Shown here: positions 34,901 through 46,000 of the stretch, piece by piece
How the letters are laid out: the number at the start of each line of letters is the position of its first letter
Position numbering within the stretch: position 1 is the stretch's first letter
From: Acorus gramineus
Taxonomy: Eukaryota; Streptophyta; Magnoliopsida; Acorales; Acoraceae
DNA: 64,000 nt
Direction of reading: 5' to 3'
Assembly (NCBI GenBank): GCA_030737835.1
Contig: CM060851.1
Span: 6,499,635-6,563,634, forward strand
Notes under the pieces: model-generated
Told to the model about the DNA's origin: nothing
Database searches by the model: none
What the model saw: the letters and a program-made list of their open reading frames with translations, nothing else
Made by a program: the position numbers and the translations under genes

Positions 34901-37900
34901 CGATATGCCTGGGTCATCCATGAAGACATCTGATTGTGGAGTATCTAGAGCAAAAGGAAGGTAACAATCCTTTAGTGCTTCTTGTCATAGAAGGTTATCT
35001 TCATTGATGGTATCTCTTACTGTGGCAAGTTTGTGTTTGCAGAAAACTGTTTGGCTGTGAACTTCCTGCGCAGTCTACTTTTGTGGTATGATTTATTAGT
35101 ACTTTACTCTGAAGAGATCATAAAACATAGAATTTTGCCTTTTTCAGCTTGACTGAATTGGATTAAAACAACTATTGAAACTTTTAATCTGGTTTCATAC
35201 AACTAGGTCAGTAACCAAAGACAGTGGACGCAGTTATACTCCTGATTGGTGTCTTAATGGATGATTAAAGCATACAAGAATGTACACAAACATGAGGAAC
35301 TAGAAAAAAAATGATATAGAGCAAAGAACGCTCTTATTTTATAAGAGCAAAGATAGTCCCATAATAATATAGAAGAGCAGATGTAGGATGCAAGTTTGTG
35401 AGATTCTGTACAGGAAAAGTGCCTTAACAAGTTTATGAAGGTTTTAAATCCATCTAATTAGTAGAGAGAAAACTAATACATTGTTGAACATTAAATTAGT
35501 AAATGTTTATTGATTTGGACTTGTTTGTCAGGGCAACTTCCCTTGTGAAGCAGAGAATCCTAGTGAACAAACTGAAAATGTCATGGGGGGCCCTTCATGC
35601 CTCTCTAAAGATATGGAATCCAAGGAACCCACCAGTACTCCGGATGGAAATGATCAACTTAAACACTCTACGGTTGGTTTTACTTGAATAAGTCTGATCC
35701 ATTGAAATTACACAATGCTTTGTTTTCTGAAATAATATTTCTTGCAGACACCGCCTCATTGTGGAGATTGTGATGATAAAGAACAGAAGAATACTGCAGA
35801 GGAATTTAAATTCTTTGACCAACAGAAAATCCCTCATGGTATCAAGTCGTCAATTAAATGAAATTATCCATATTATCTGGTGCTTAATTGTGTAAGTTGT
35901 ACATTTTTTATTGTGTTAAAGCAGAATCATCAGATGGTCAAGAAGATGATAATCGGTTTTGCGAGCTTGTTGGAGCACCATCAATAAGTGAAAGGATATA
36001 TTCTCTGCAAAATTCTTTGAAGAAGGGCTTGCATGGAAATGATGATCAAGGAACTCCTTTGGTTGGTTCTTAATCACACTATTTTCTTGAAAACTAACTC
36101 CAAAGCAAAGTCTAAATAAGGTATTTCCTTGTAGATTATATACCAACATGGAGATGGAGGTGATGCTGATGTCAACTTTTCAACACAACCAGCATATCCA
36201 CTTGGTGGGATGACCTTTAACTATTTATTTGTTAACTTGCTGTCAAGCTTCTCATTGTAAGCTATCTTAGTAGCACCTTCTTTTTTACAGACTCCACCTT
36301 GAACAAGGAAAATAAGGCGGTCCACTGTACTGAACTCGCAGAATCACCAACTATTAGTGAAAGGATAATGGCATTGCAAAATTCCTTGAGAAAAGTTCTT
36401 TCTCCCATTAATTCTAACATAAAGCCAGGCAATCATCCATCATCTCATGGCAAAATCTGCCTGCTTCTATTAGAACCAAAGACCCCAAAAGCACCTTGTT
36501 TATTGACGTGTGACGATGATAATTTTCAAATGACTAACACCCCACTTGATACCCCGCTTGATGAATCAAGCGTGCAGAGCTCCAACCTGAAGGTTTGAAA
36601 TTTTTTTTGTTGTTTATGTAAAATCATTTCATTGTGAGGTACTCTCCTGATATATGCTGTATTGACAGGAAACATTTGTCCAGAAATATCTCGAATTCTT
36701 GAACAACGCCAACAAGTAAGTATATTTCTTTTTAACCGTTGCAATTGAAAATACTTTTTCACCTTTTTAAACTTGACATACATATCATGCTCATGAACGA
36801 ATTGTGAATATACAGTCAATTTCTAAGAAGTCATTTGTATGCTGATTTAAATATCATGCTAATGAGTCTGGATTATGCAGTCAAAGTTATTGGATCTCTT
36901 TGGTTGGCTATTGTTTGATCAATCTCACACATGAAACACAAAGAAAATTAGAAACTCACCAGCCAATATCTGTTGTACAGTCATCATGAAAATTACCTGC
37001 ATCTTTGGAAATCTTGAGACCCCGTCCTTTATTTTCATTCCATTTTAATTCTTCATGTGTTTAATCTGACGACAAAAGTCGTCTAATCTTTCCACTTTCA
37101 TTGTTGTCATTTGCTACAACTGTTGGTATGATTATGAATGTGAAGAAGAACTAAATTAAATACAAAAGAATTCTCTTCATATTTCTGTGTTCTTATTTAA
37201 CTTATAGATGGTTGCTTATAAAACTATATTGTTAGATATCATATTGACATGGATACTTTATTTGGAGGCAATTGGCATAAAATTCATCAAGGAGATGATG
37301 TGTTTGTTTCTTAGAAGTAGCAATTGATGTAAATAATTTATAGAGGGTTTCGTATATCTCTTGTTGGATGATGAAGAAGCATATTTATGTTTGTTGACTG
37401 CTATTTAGATGAACTTTCTTTGAAAAGAGGGTAATTATCATATCCATCTACAATTCTTGTTACTTGGCTTTTTACACTCAAATGCATCGTCTTTCATATC
37501 TCATTCTCATCCGATGCGCTGATTCTTATTCTTTGTTTTTCCTTGACATAGAGAGGAGCTACTGAAGCTGAAGGTAATATGAAAACCACATCCAAAAACA
37601 TGAAAGAATTTATCGCATTTTCTTCTCGTTATATATTGGTTTCCTTCTCTTTTTATACAGGGAATTGGCCAGAAAAGAGCAGATTACATACTTGAACTGA
37701 GAGAAGAAACTCCTCAGCCATTCATATCAGTAAGCAAATCACAAACCCAACAGCCGATGAATTTGATGATAAAAATAATAATCACACAAATATTAAAAAT
37801 CCTTGGAATACTCGATTTTTTCGCAGCTATCTGATTTAGAGAAGATAGGCCTCTCCAGCAAACAGGTAATGTTCAAGTTCCTTTTTGTCCTTAAGCCTCG

Positions 37901-38168
37901 TTAGCTTTGGCAAAATCAGTTTTTCAGATAATCAACCTTCAGCTTATGGTTCAGTTTTTGTTAATTGTTATAGTCAACAAAACAACTTTGATGAAAAAGC
38001 TGGTGAAAAATAGTGTTCTCTTTTCAATTATTTTAACCAATTTAGAGCATTAGCCGTTTTTGGAAATTGGTTTAAATCAATCACCCAGAAGAGTTTTTAT
38101 CTTATGAAATTGTATTTATGCAGGTGCATGACATGATCAGGAGAGCAGCTAGAGGAATCTTTGCTTAA
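31951..38168 (+). CDS. KIN10C: Kinesin, KIN-10 family (KIN-10C-like)
   Basis: Sixteen exons: 31951-32162, 33655-33820, 33902-34099, 34182-34368, 34453-34960, 35043-35085, 35532-35672, 35748-35838, 35925-36061, 36135-36204, 36291-36592, 36669-36715, 37552-37573, 37661-37729, 37827-37865, 38124-38168; 758 residues, all borders GT-AG and all phases consistent. N-terminal motor domain (about 22-346): [10 protein letters not shown], Walker A GATGSGKT (115-122), switch I NDKSSRSH (220-227), switch II DLAGNE (252-257), [11 protein letters not shown] divergent middle contains a duplicated motif, [17 protein letters not shown] (exon 9) and [17 protein letters not shown] (exon 11). The C-terminus carries a helix-hairpin-helix-like segment ([30 protein letters not shown]). 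The order and wording match plant KIN-10 (relative of animal KIF22/Kid, a chromosome-arm motor). Motor residues are intact. Intron 1 holds a LINE tail. Subfamily letter is from memory of the Arabidopsis protein. Confidence 0.92.
32950..33478 (+). mobile_element. LINE (L1-type) 3' fragment in KIN-10 intron 1
   Basis: The translation contains [21 protein letters not shown], here given in part, and [20 protein letters not shown], the conserved C-terminal tail of plant L1 ORF2. It is followed by a 3' UTR ending in an A-run at about 33469-33478. Same type as the fragment at 63620-64000. GC-rich against AT-rich intron DNA. Confidence 0.7.
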
Positions 38169-39392
38169 GGACTTAGCTTTTGTTTTCTCCAACATTTGTT
38201 TCTTAATTATGTTCACTGCCATTCTCTGTATTTCATCTGTTTGTCGAACTAACTATATGTGCAAGGATTGATTGGGGTGGGCAACCTAACAGTTGCCTAG
38301 TGGAACATGTTCAACATTTTCTTCTTTTTTCAATAGAGGGATCTTGGCTTTGCAGAGGATTGTTAAAAGAAAGAAAATGATATTGAAAAATAAACTTATG
38401 ATGTGCAACTGAAAACTATTATAAAACTTTTGATGTATAACATCTGTCATCCACCAAATTAAGAGTTTTGATAGTTATAAAACTTGATTTTTTTTCATAG
38501 ATGATGTATGCACTTGTAACTTTTCATTGTTTAATGAAACATATATGTAATTTGATATTATTATTATTCTTCATGCAGGGTCATTGATATATCAATATTT
38601 CAATGACCCCAATTCATGTTTTTGCATGTCATTATGCTTTTATCTTCATGTAAATCATTGTGGAGGGGTCATGGAAGATCCGATGCTTCAGTCTACCTAG
38701 TAAAAAAAAAAAAATGTTACGTTCAGTGCCAACATCACACATTTTTAATTTTTTTTAAATTAAAAAACATTTTTAACAAGATATGTATTTTATAAATAGT
38801 ATAAATTAAAGATAGTGTGAATAAAGAAAACAATATATATATTTTGTTACAGTAAATATCCAAGACTAATGAAATATATATGACTCTATTTGAGATTAAA
38901 AATAAATGAGTATAACAACGCATTGTTTGATATGTAAAAGAGACATGTTATATATAATTAAACCACACTTATTTTTTTATGTTTTTTTCTATTTGAGTTT
39001 TATTTATTTATTTATTTGAAAGAAAAAGAGGGGATGGAAACATATTTAATATTAGGTTGCTGAAATATTATCAGTGGATAATGAAAATAATAACTAAATA
39101 TTCTAATAGTCTTTCGTGCAAAACAATCATCAGATCGACGAATCCGGACTGATTACCACCTTCTTGTGGAGCTTCGCCTCGGGATTCACAAACCCTCAAA
39201 TTCAAAAAAACCCATTAAAGAAAGACAAATAGACACATTGTTTTCCATTCGACTAAATCAAAAGAGCAAAAAAAAAAAAAAATCGATTTTTAAAAACGAA
39301 AACAGATTCAGAAAGTATTTTAGATCGATTCGATCAAACGGGGTAACAAAAAATCGATTTTTTTTTTTTTAATTGAATAGATGCGAGGGAGA
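38169..39392. other. KIN-10 3' UTR and AT-rich spacer
   Basis: Probable 3' UTR to about 38.55 kb (TTTAATGAAACATATATG may precede the cleavage site). Beyond it lies AT-rich DNA with A-runs. The segment 39130-39190 is less AT-rich and open on the minus strand (codons for PEAKLHKKVVISPDSS). It could be a second exon of the minus-strand unit that starts near 39.58 kb, but I cannot support this further. Confidence 0.4.
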
Positions 39393-39397
39393 TCGAA

Positions 39398-39478
39398 TCA
39401 GATGTATAGATGTCGATCACCACCTCGCGCGATCTTGTGATGCGCGAGTAAGACTGGGGCGACATGTAAAAACATCAT
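39398..39478 (-). ncRNA. Candidate structured RNA (snoRNA-like)
   Basis: Three nested complementary pairs span 75 nt: GATGT/ACATC (39401-39405 with 39472-39476), ATGTCG/CGACAT (39410-39415 with 39460-39465), and CTCGCGC/GCGCGAG (39424-39430 with 39442-39448). On the minus strand ATGATGT (one off the C-box RUGAUGA) and CTGA (D box) lie about 80 nt apart, and a TATA plus telo-box promoter sits about 100 bp upstream, an arrangement used by plant snoRNA genes. However, the would-be C box also takes part in the outer stem, and I recognise no rRNA target. It may instead be a leader or intron hairpin. Confidence 0.3.
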
Positions 39479-39577
39479 GAATTTCAGAACCCAAAAAAAA
39501 AATGGAACACCAAATGAAACCCTAGCTTACACTGACGCATTGGATCAATCGATCTATTGAGAGAGGACGAGAGGATG

Positions 39578-39616
39578 TTAGGGTTTCGGGGTTCGATTGA
39601 AAGGGTCATATTTATA
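39578..39616 (-). promoter_or_regulatory. Minus-strand promoter: TATA box plus telo-box
   Basis: TATAAATA (39616-39609) is followed 23 bp later by AAACCCTAA (39586-39578), a telo-box at the likely start site. Downstream is AATGCGTCAGT/GTAAGC, a possible tiny first exon and donor (ATG at 39540). TATA with telo-box is typical of ribosomal-protein, translation-factor and snoRNA genes. Confidence 0.5.
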
Positions 39617-39772
39617 AGGGAAAATTTAGGGTTTATTGGGGTTTTGTACTTTTGTTACGTGTGAGTACTGACTAACATGAACGTTCGGGGTGTGGATCAA
39701 GCAACTAAACAAAGTTTCGATAAGTTTAAACAATGGTAAAACGCATTTAGACCCTTATCTAACGTAGATTGA

Positions 39773-40215
39773 AGAATTGAGTTATTATAAATAGATAACT
39801 ATACCAGTATAAATAATAATTCTACAAAAATAAGAGATTTTCTGTTTGGTTGTGTTTTTTATTATTCTCATTAAAAAACGTAAGAGTAAAGGTTGAGTTG
39901 TTTGATTGATAAAGAATAAAATATAAATAAAGTGTAAAAAAATTGATTTTGACATATGGGCCCTTTGATGTATAAGAGATGTTGATAGGTGATTTGATGT
40001 GATAAGGTGTAAAAAGTTAATTTGACATGTGAACCCATAGAAATAGATAAACTGAGTATAGCTTATTCTAGGGGTTACTTAAAATTGTTATACTCTCTTA
40101 CACTCATTTAAACTGACTTAGTAATATCAAGTTATACTCTGCAAACAAACAACTATTTTCCCTATCCATTCTTATACCACCCTTATATCCCTTTTATACT
40201 CGCTTAACCCGTAAT
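39773..40215. mobile_element. MITE, family A (copy 2)
   Basis: Left GAGTTATTATAAATAGATAACTA with TTTCTGTTTGGTTGTG and TTATTCTCATTAAAAAACGTAA matches the reverse of 7386-7800. The right end has inverted TTATACTC and ACAAACAAACAAC words. Confidence 0.5.
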
Positions 40216-40264
40216 CCAAAGGGGAGGCTAGAGTTTTTAAAATCTGTAAACACACCCCCTTTAA

Positions 40265-40930
40265 TTTAAAAACGTGCACTTACAAAATAAATGCACAATT
40301 TTACTTTTTCAATTAAATCATTATCAAGTTTTTATTTTTTAATTAACTGTTGTGTGAGTTATTTCTTAAAAAATACATCCACATATATTTGAAGAGTTGA
40401 TTATATTAATTTTGTTCACAAAGAATAATATATCTAAAGTTAATTCATGACTTTTTGTTTTGGATATTTAAAAAATTACTTAAAGGGTAAAATAATAGTT
40501 TTAAAATAATTTTATCCCATTTTAACAAAAAAAAAAGATAACGATAAAGAATGTGTAAGTACATGTTTTTCCAAAAACTTTATGGGTCTTACACTTTAAA
40601 ACAAACATGTACACAATATTTTCAGTTAATATAGAATAAAAGTACGATTTTACCTTTTCAATGAAATCATTATTAAGTTTTCACTTTTTAATTAACTATT
40701 GAGTGAGTTATTTCTTACAAAAATACATCCAGATATATTTGAAGAGTTGATTATTGTATTAATTAATGTTCACAAAAAATATATCTAAAGTTAATTCATG
40801 ACTTTGTTTTGGATATTTAAAAATTACTTAAAGGGTAAAATAATAGTTTTAAAATAATTTTATCCCATCCTAACTAAAAAAAAATATAACGACAAATAAT
40901 GTGTAAGTACATGTTTTTTCAAAAACTTTA
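40265..40930. repeat. Direct duplication, about 348 bp x 2
   Basis: The same segment (TTTTTAATTAACT, GTGAGTTATTTCTTA, AATACATCCA, TTGAAGAGTTGAT, AAGGGTAAAATAATAG) occurs at about 40300-40560 and 40650-40905, with roughly 10% divergence. The beginning of a third period (TTTTAAAACAAACATGGACACAAGATTT) follows the inserted MITE at about 41947. Confidence 0.75.
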
Positions 40931-41698
40931 TGGTCTAATTTGACATGGGGATGAAGAGTTAGGATAAGAAAAAAATTGAGTTAAATCACTTGTTATCCCA
41001 TATGACATAAAAAAAAATAGGGATAAAGTATGGACAATTGTTCACATTTTGAGATAAAAAATGGGGATAGTTTGTTCTGGGTAAAAGGTGGAACAGACTT
41101 TGTCCCAATTTTATAAAATTGGGATAACATTTATTACTACCATTTCCAAGAAAATATAACGACAAATAATGTGTAAGTACATGTTTTTTCAAAAACTTTA
41201 TGGTCTAATTTGACATGGGGATGAAGAGTTAGAATAAAGAAAAAATTAAGTTAAATCACTTGTTATCCCATATGACATAAAAAAAAAATGGGGATAAAGT
41301 ATGGACAATTGTCCACATTTTGAGATAAAAAAATGAGGATAGTTTGTTCTGGGTAAAAGGTGGAACAGACTTTGTCCCAATTTTATAAAATTGGGATAAC
41401 ATTTATTACTACAATTTCCAAGAAAATATAACGACAAATAATGTGTAAGTACATGTTTTTTCAAAAACTTTATGGTCTAATTTGACATGGGGATGAAGAG
41501 TTAGAATAAAGAAAAAATTAAGTTAAATCACTTGTTATCCCATATAACATAAAAAAAAATAGGGATAAAGTATGGACAATTGTTCACATTTTGAGATAAA
41601 AAATGGGGATAGTTTGTTCTGGGTAAAAGGTGAAACAGACTTTGTCCCAATTTTATAAAATTGGGATAACATTTATTACTACAATTTCCAAGAAAATA
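40891..41698. repeat. 270-bp tandem repeat, three copies
   Basis: Units start GACAAATAATGTGTAAGTAC at 40891, 41161 and 41433 (270, 272 and about 266 bp). They are almost identical, with a few substitutions and indels in A-runs. Each unit contains about 40 bp of flanking DNA plus the left part of the MITE, so the amplification happened after insertion. Confidence 0.9.
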
Positions 41699-41943
41699 AA
41701 TGAAAAAAAAAAGAAAACAATATTAATGTCCCATTAATAGGAAGGATAAATTTGATATTTTTTAAAAAAATTTGAAGTTATCCCATATTTGATCCAAATG
41801 CAAGATTGAGGATAAGAAAATAAAAAATGAGGATAATAAAAAGCATTACCAAATATAAATTTGAATAAAAATAATAATTTTTTTATTCTCATAAATTAGA
41901 GTAATTTATCTTAAAAATTTATTCCTTTACCAAACTAACCTAT
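40929..41943. mobile_element. MITE enlarged by internal tandem triplication
   Basis: Left end TATGGTCTAATTTGACATGG and right end (reverse complement) ATAGGTTAGTTTGGTAAAGG are imperfect inverted repeats. The family is the same as at 23695-24276 (shared GGGATAAA, CCCAATTTT, TTATTCC words). The left part is present three times. Confidence 0.55.
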
Positions 41944-41982
41944 GATTTTAGGTTTTAAAACAAACATGGACACAAGATTTAG

Positions 41983-41994
41983 AAAAAAAAAAAA
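41983..41994 (-). terminator. Pol III terminator of tRNA-Lys
   Basis: Twelve T residues on the minus strand, 8 nt after the tRNA 3' end. Confidence 0.85.
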
Positions 41995-42001
41995 TAATAG
42001 T

Positions 42002-42074
42002 CGCCCACCGTGGGGCTCGAACCCACGACCACAAGGTTAAGAGCCTTGCGCTCTACCAACTGAGCTAGACGGGC
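42002..42074 (-). tRNA. trnK-CTT: tRNA-Lys (anticodon CTT)
   Basis: The 73-nt minus-strand sequence GCCCGTCTAGCTCAGTTGGT... folds as a full cloverleaf. The acceptor stem GCCCGTC/GGTGGGC has two G-U pairs. The D-arm contains the A-box TAGCTCAGTTGG. The anticodon stem CAAGG/CCTTG has loop CTCTTAA (anticodon CTT). The T-arm GTGGG/CCCAC has loop TTCGAGC, and the discriminator is G. No intron. An uninterrupted T12 run 8 nt downstream is the Pol III terminator. Confidence 0.97.
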
Positions 42075-43064
42075 ATTTTGTGATTAGCGAAAACATTTTA
42101 AATATTTATAAATTTATTTATGTTTTTAAGTCCCGCACTCCATAGAATTTAGTAATCAATCCCTAACTTCTTTATATTTTGATTTAAGTCTCCAGATTTA
42201 AAGAATATATTAATTTTTAGTCAGTAAGAGGGTCCTATTTGTAAATATGAAGAAGTGAGAGATCGATCACTAGATCCTATAGCTTATGGAAACTTAAAAA
42301 TAAAAAACCCTTATAAATTAGCTGTAATTTTTTATTAAAAACAAAAAAACATATGCATTAAATTCATACAAATATGTACTTAAGCTACCAAATAACTCGA
42401 TATAAATGTTGTATGCAATTACTATAGAGTCTAACATTATAGATTAATTGCGTTTAAATTGATGAAAATTGTGAGATACATGGAAACATTTCAATTGTGG
42501 CGTGGAAGTCATTGAAGGAGGAGAATGGTTTCATCATCTTTTTTTATGATTATATGTACAAGATATTTATCAAATGTTTTTCATTTAAATATAAGTATAA
42601 AATTGCAACATTCATGTTCACCATTTCATATTATATAAAAAAAATTGACACATTTTAATAGTAAATTGATATAATTTCTTTTTTATTATCAATGAAATAA
42701 AGCATCATGTTAACATTTTTTATTTAAAAAAAATATATATTTTAACAGTTAAATGTAAATATTTTCTTTTGCAACACCATAGATTTAAACAAAGTGATAT
42801 AACATATATTTGATGCATATATATACAAAAATTATTTGATACACTCGTATATTTATGCAATTCTTCCATATAAAAGATGAATCACATTTGTTGTTTTGAC
42901 AAAAAAACCTTTTTTTTTTTTTTAAATGAGTAAACAATTGATCACCCTATATGAAACACACTATTTTCTCAAAAAACTGTATGAACAAATGGCTCTATCC
43001 CTCCTAATTACATGAACTAAACAAAAAACACATATCTATAACAAACCAAAATTCAGCAAGCACA
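42075..43064. other. AT-rich spacer and TRM 3' UTR
   Basis: No gene or clear repeat in 42075-42950. 42950-43064 is probably the 3' UTR of the minus-strand TRM gene. Confidence 0.5.
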
Positions 43065-46000
43065 TCATGCAACAATTGCAAGTGTCTCTTCATCTAATAA
43101 ATCATCCAACATCCACTCCTCCAATTCAAGTACTAAACTCTCAATATCTGATCGAAGATTCTTCCATCCATCGTTTCTCTTAAGATCCCGTGAGACGATG
43201 CAATCCAACGAGGGAACCAACTCTGGCTGGAAACTGAAGCACTGACTGATGTTCTTCCAAACCTCCTCAAGAACATGGTATCCAACAGGCATTGGTCGCA
43301 CGTAGGAATTGGAAAACAATGATGGAGAATAACCACACGAGTTCTTGGATATCTCTAACAAGACTTCATTTATAAGATCAAAAAGAAGTTGGTGATCAGA
43401 ATTGCTGTAATCTTCATGTCGAGATGAGTTCTTCTCTTCCTCCTCAAACAAAATGCGGTCCAGAGGCTGGTCAGGAGAGTTCCATGTACATTTCTTCAGA
43501 ATGTCTCTCACATAATCAAAGTTGGCCCTGTCTTTCATGTCCACTTGAAAGCATGGATACTCATTGTCATATTTCGTGATTTGAGACTTGTCATTAGGCA
43601 CGTCCAAGGCAATCCCATGCTCTTCAAACTCTGAAAGAGATAGAATCAAGTTGAGAACACAATTTGCAAATAATATGGGTAAAAAGACTACCCACACATT
43701 CCTCATAAAAACAAAAACAAAAACAAAAAAGGAAATGGAAGAAGAGTTGATTGCATGGGTGAACTGTACCTTCATGTAAAGGAGGGCCATCTAGACCATC
43801 ACAACTTCCACTCCTTTCAGAATTCACATGGTTTTCATCACTAAATATGGGTGGATATGCATGCTCATCTGATGTATCAGTAACATTTATTCGTAAATTG
43901 TACTCCATATTTTCCACACTGACAAATGTTTTTGAAGTATTTTCGTCTGACTTCTGATAATTGGGATGAGTTTCAACACCCACTCTACTGTCCATGCAAA
44001 TCAATGATGATGGATGTGAACCAAGTGTGTCATGAGGTACCTTGGTGTCGCCATCTTGGCTTGGAAAATATGATTCAAGATCAGGCAGATATAGAATTCT
44101 CCCAAAGGAATTTGAGAAATAATTCTCATGTGAACTTCTATCTTCTTTGACTGACTTTGATCTATATTCCCTGCTAAAAGTGGATTCAATCAACTGAGAA
44201 TACCTATCCATGGATTCAGTGAGGGATCGACTCCTCCTAATATGGTTAACAGAATTCTTTCTATTCACATCATTGCCACTCAGTTTGTCTTCATCACATC
44301 TATGCATGAGAGACTCCACCTCCTTAAGAGAAGTTGAACGACCATAAGGAATTTTATCGATGATCCCATCCATTGAAATCCTATGTTGCGCCTTTCCACT
44401 CTCCTTGATTACCTGTCTTAATTTTTCTTTCAGATCCTTGAAATGATTTACAACTGATGACTTGCCTCTCTGGATTTCAAATTCATGACGAAAATTACAT
44501 GAAGGCAAATGATCCACACCTTCCTCAATTGCAGTTGGTACCACATTTGGCTCACATTCATCCCTTTTTTGTTTATTTTTAAACCCAATGTTCACATCAT
44601 TTTTTCCGCTTGATAATCCAGCTCCGGGGAATGATCCAGACTTGGTTAAAACTGAGTTTTGATCATTTAAAATTTGCAAGAATAACTTCCTTTTTGCACT
44701 GAATAACTCCAAAGCACTCAAAAGATCTTTTGTCTGATTAATTGTGGGACTCCCCAGCTCCTTTGCATCTGAGTTTTTCTGCTTTAACAACACATCCTCT
44801 GTCTCATCTAACTTTTCCTGATCATGTATTTGTTTCTCAAGAATCTGCCTCCCAATTTCATCGATTTGATGGCATCCCTTTTGGGTTGCTTTTTTTGAGG
44901 TCTCATAGGCTTGATAACAGTTGCCATGAATAGCATATTCAGAAGATATTGTCAAGGGAGGATCATGAAGGGGGCTTATAAAAGAACTACTGTCAAATGG
45001 ATGGATGTCCACTGGAACCTCACTGTCTGCCGGCCATTCTTCTGGAAGGACATAGTCGTTACACTCCAAATGATGGATGGAATAGGTCCGCTGTAATCGT
45101 GGTGACAATGGAGGAGCTTTGCCATGTTGCTTTATCTTGGATAATTCTTTAGCAGCTGGAGCTTTCATGCGTGCCTTGTCAACTTTCCTACCACCTGGTT
45201 TAATTTTATCTTCAACCTGTACAATCCAGATGTACATTGTCAAGCAGGAAAATAATGCACGTCGTGCGAAAAAAATATTAAGACAGAAATTAAGATAGCT
45301 TTTTCGCATTATCAGTCCAATTCATGGCTGCATAAACTCATTTGAAATTTGTTACTTTAGGTGAGATTATAAATTATGATTTCTTTACAGGATATCTACT
45401 CATTTGAAATTTGTTACTTTAGGTGAGATTATAAATTATGATTTCTTTACAGGATATCTATTTATGGTTCTCTCCAAAGGTTTTTTTTTTATAAAACAAA
45501 CAACATGGTTCAGGTACAAACAGATAAAACCAAGGGCAGAGTTATTATTGATAGACCAGGTAATTATAAACTATGATCATCCATGAACTTGCAGGATCAA
45601 TAAACCGAGTTATCCCATAGTATAAGACTGAATACTGAACTTACCACTCTGTCCACTTCTGCATCGATAAGACCAAGTTCCTCACTAAATTTCATTTTAC
45701 CATACTTAACACCTACAAACAAGAGATAAACACAGTTATAGCCACAAGTTTATCACATTAAACTGATAAATTGACATAGGGGGCTTGTCATAAACAAAAG
45801 TGATAAAGGGACTAGAAAATTAACATTCAACTCTTATATATTCACAATCACCAAGGCTATAAAATAGGAACTTAAAATAATGTAGTCACTGTCTGAAGCA
45901 TTATCACAATGTTTGTTAAGTTTCTTTCCCCTTTTATTCATTATAAAATATAAGTATGTATGAATTCTCAAGGTGCCCATAGAACTTTTTAATAAGATAC

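Noticed and set aside
39398-39478. tRNA or tRNA-like gene
   Set aside because: No A/B boxes, no cloverleaf and no T-loop motif; the nested helices have a different layout.
40891-41698. CRISPR-like array
   Set aside because: Units of 270 bp are contiguous tandem copies without spacers; the sequence is plant nuclear DNA.
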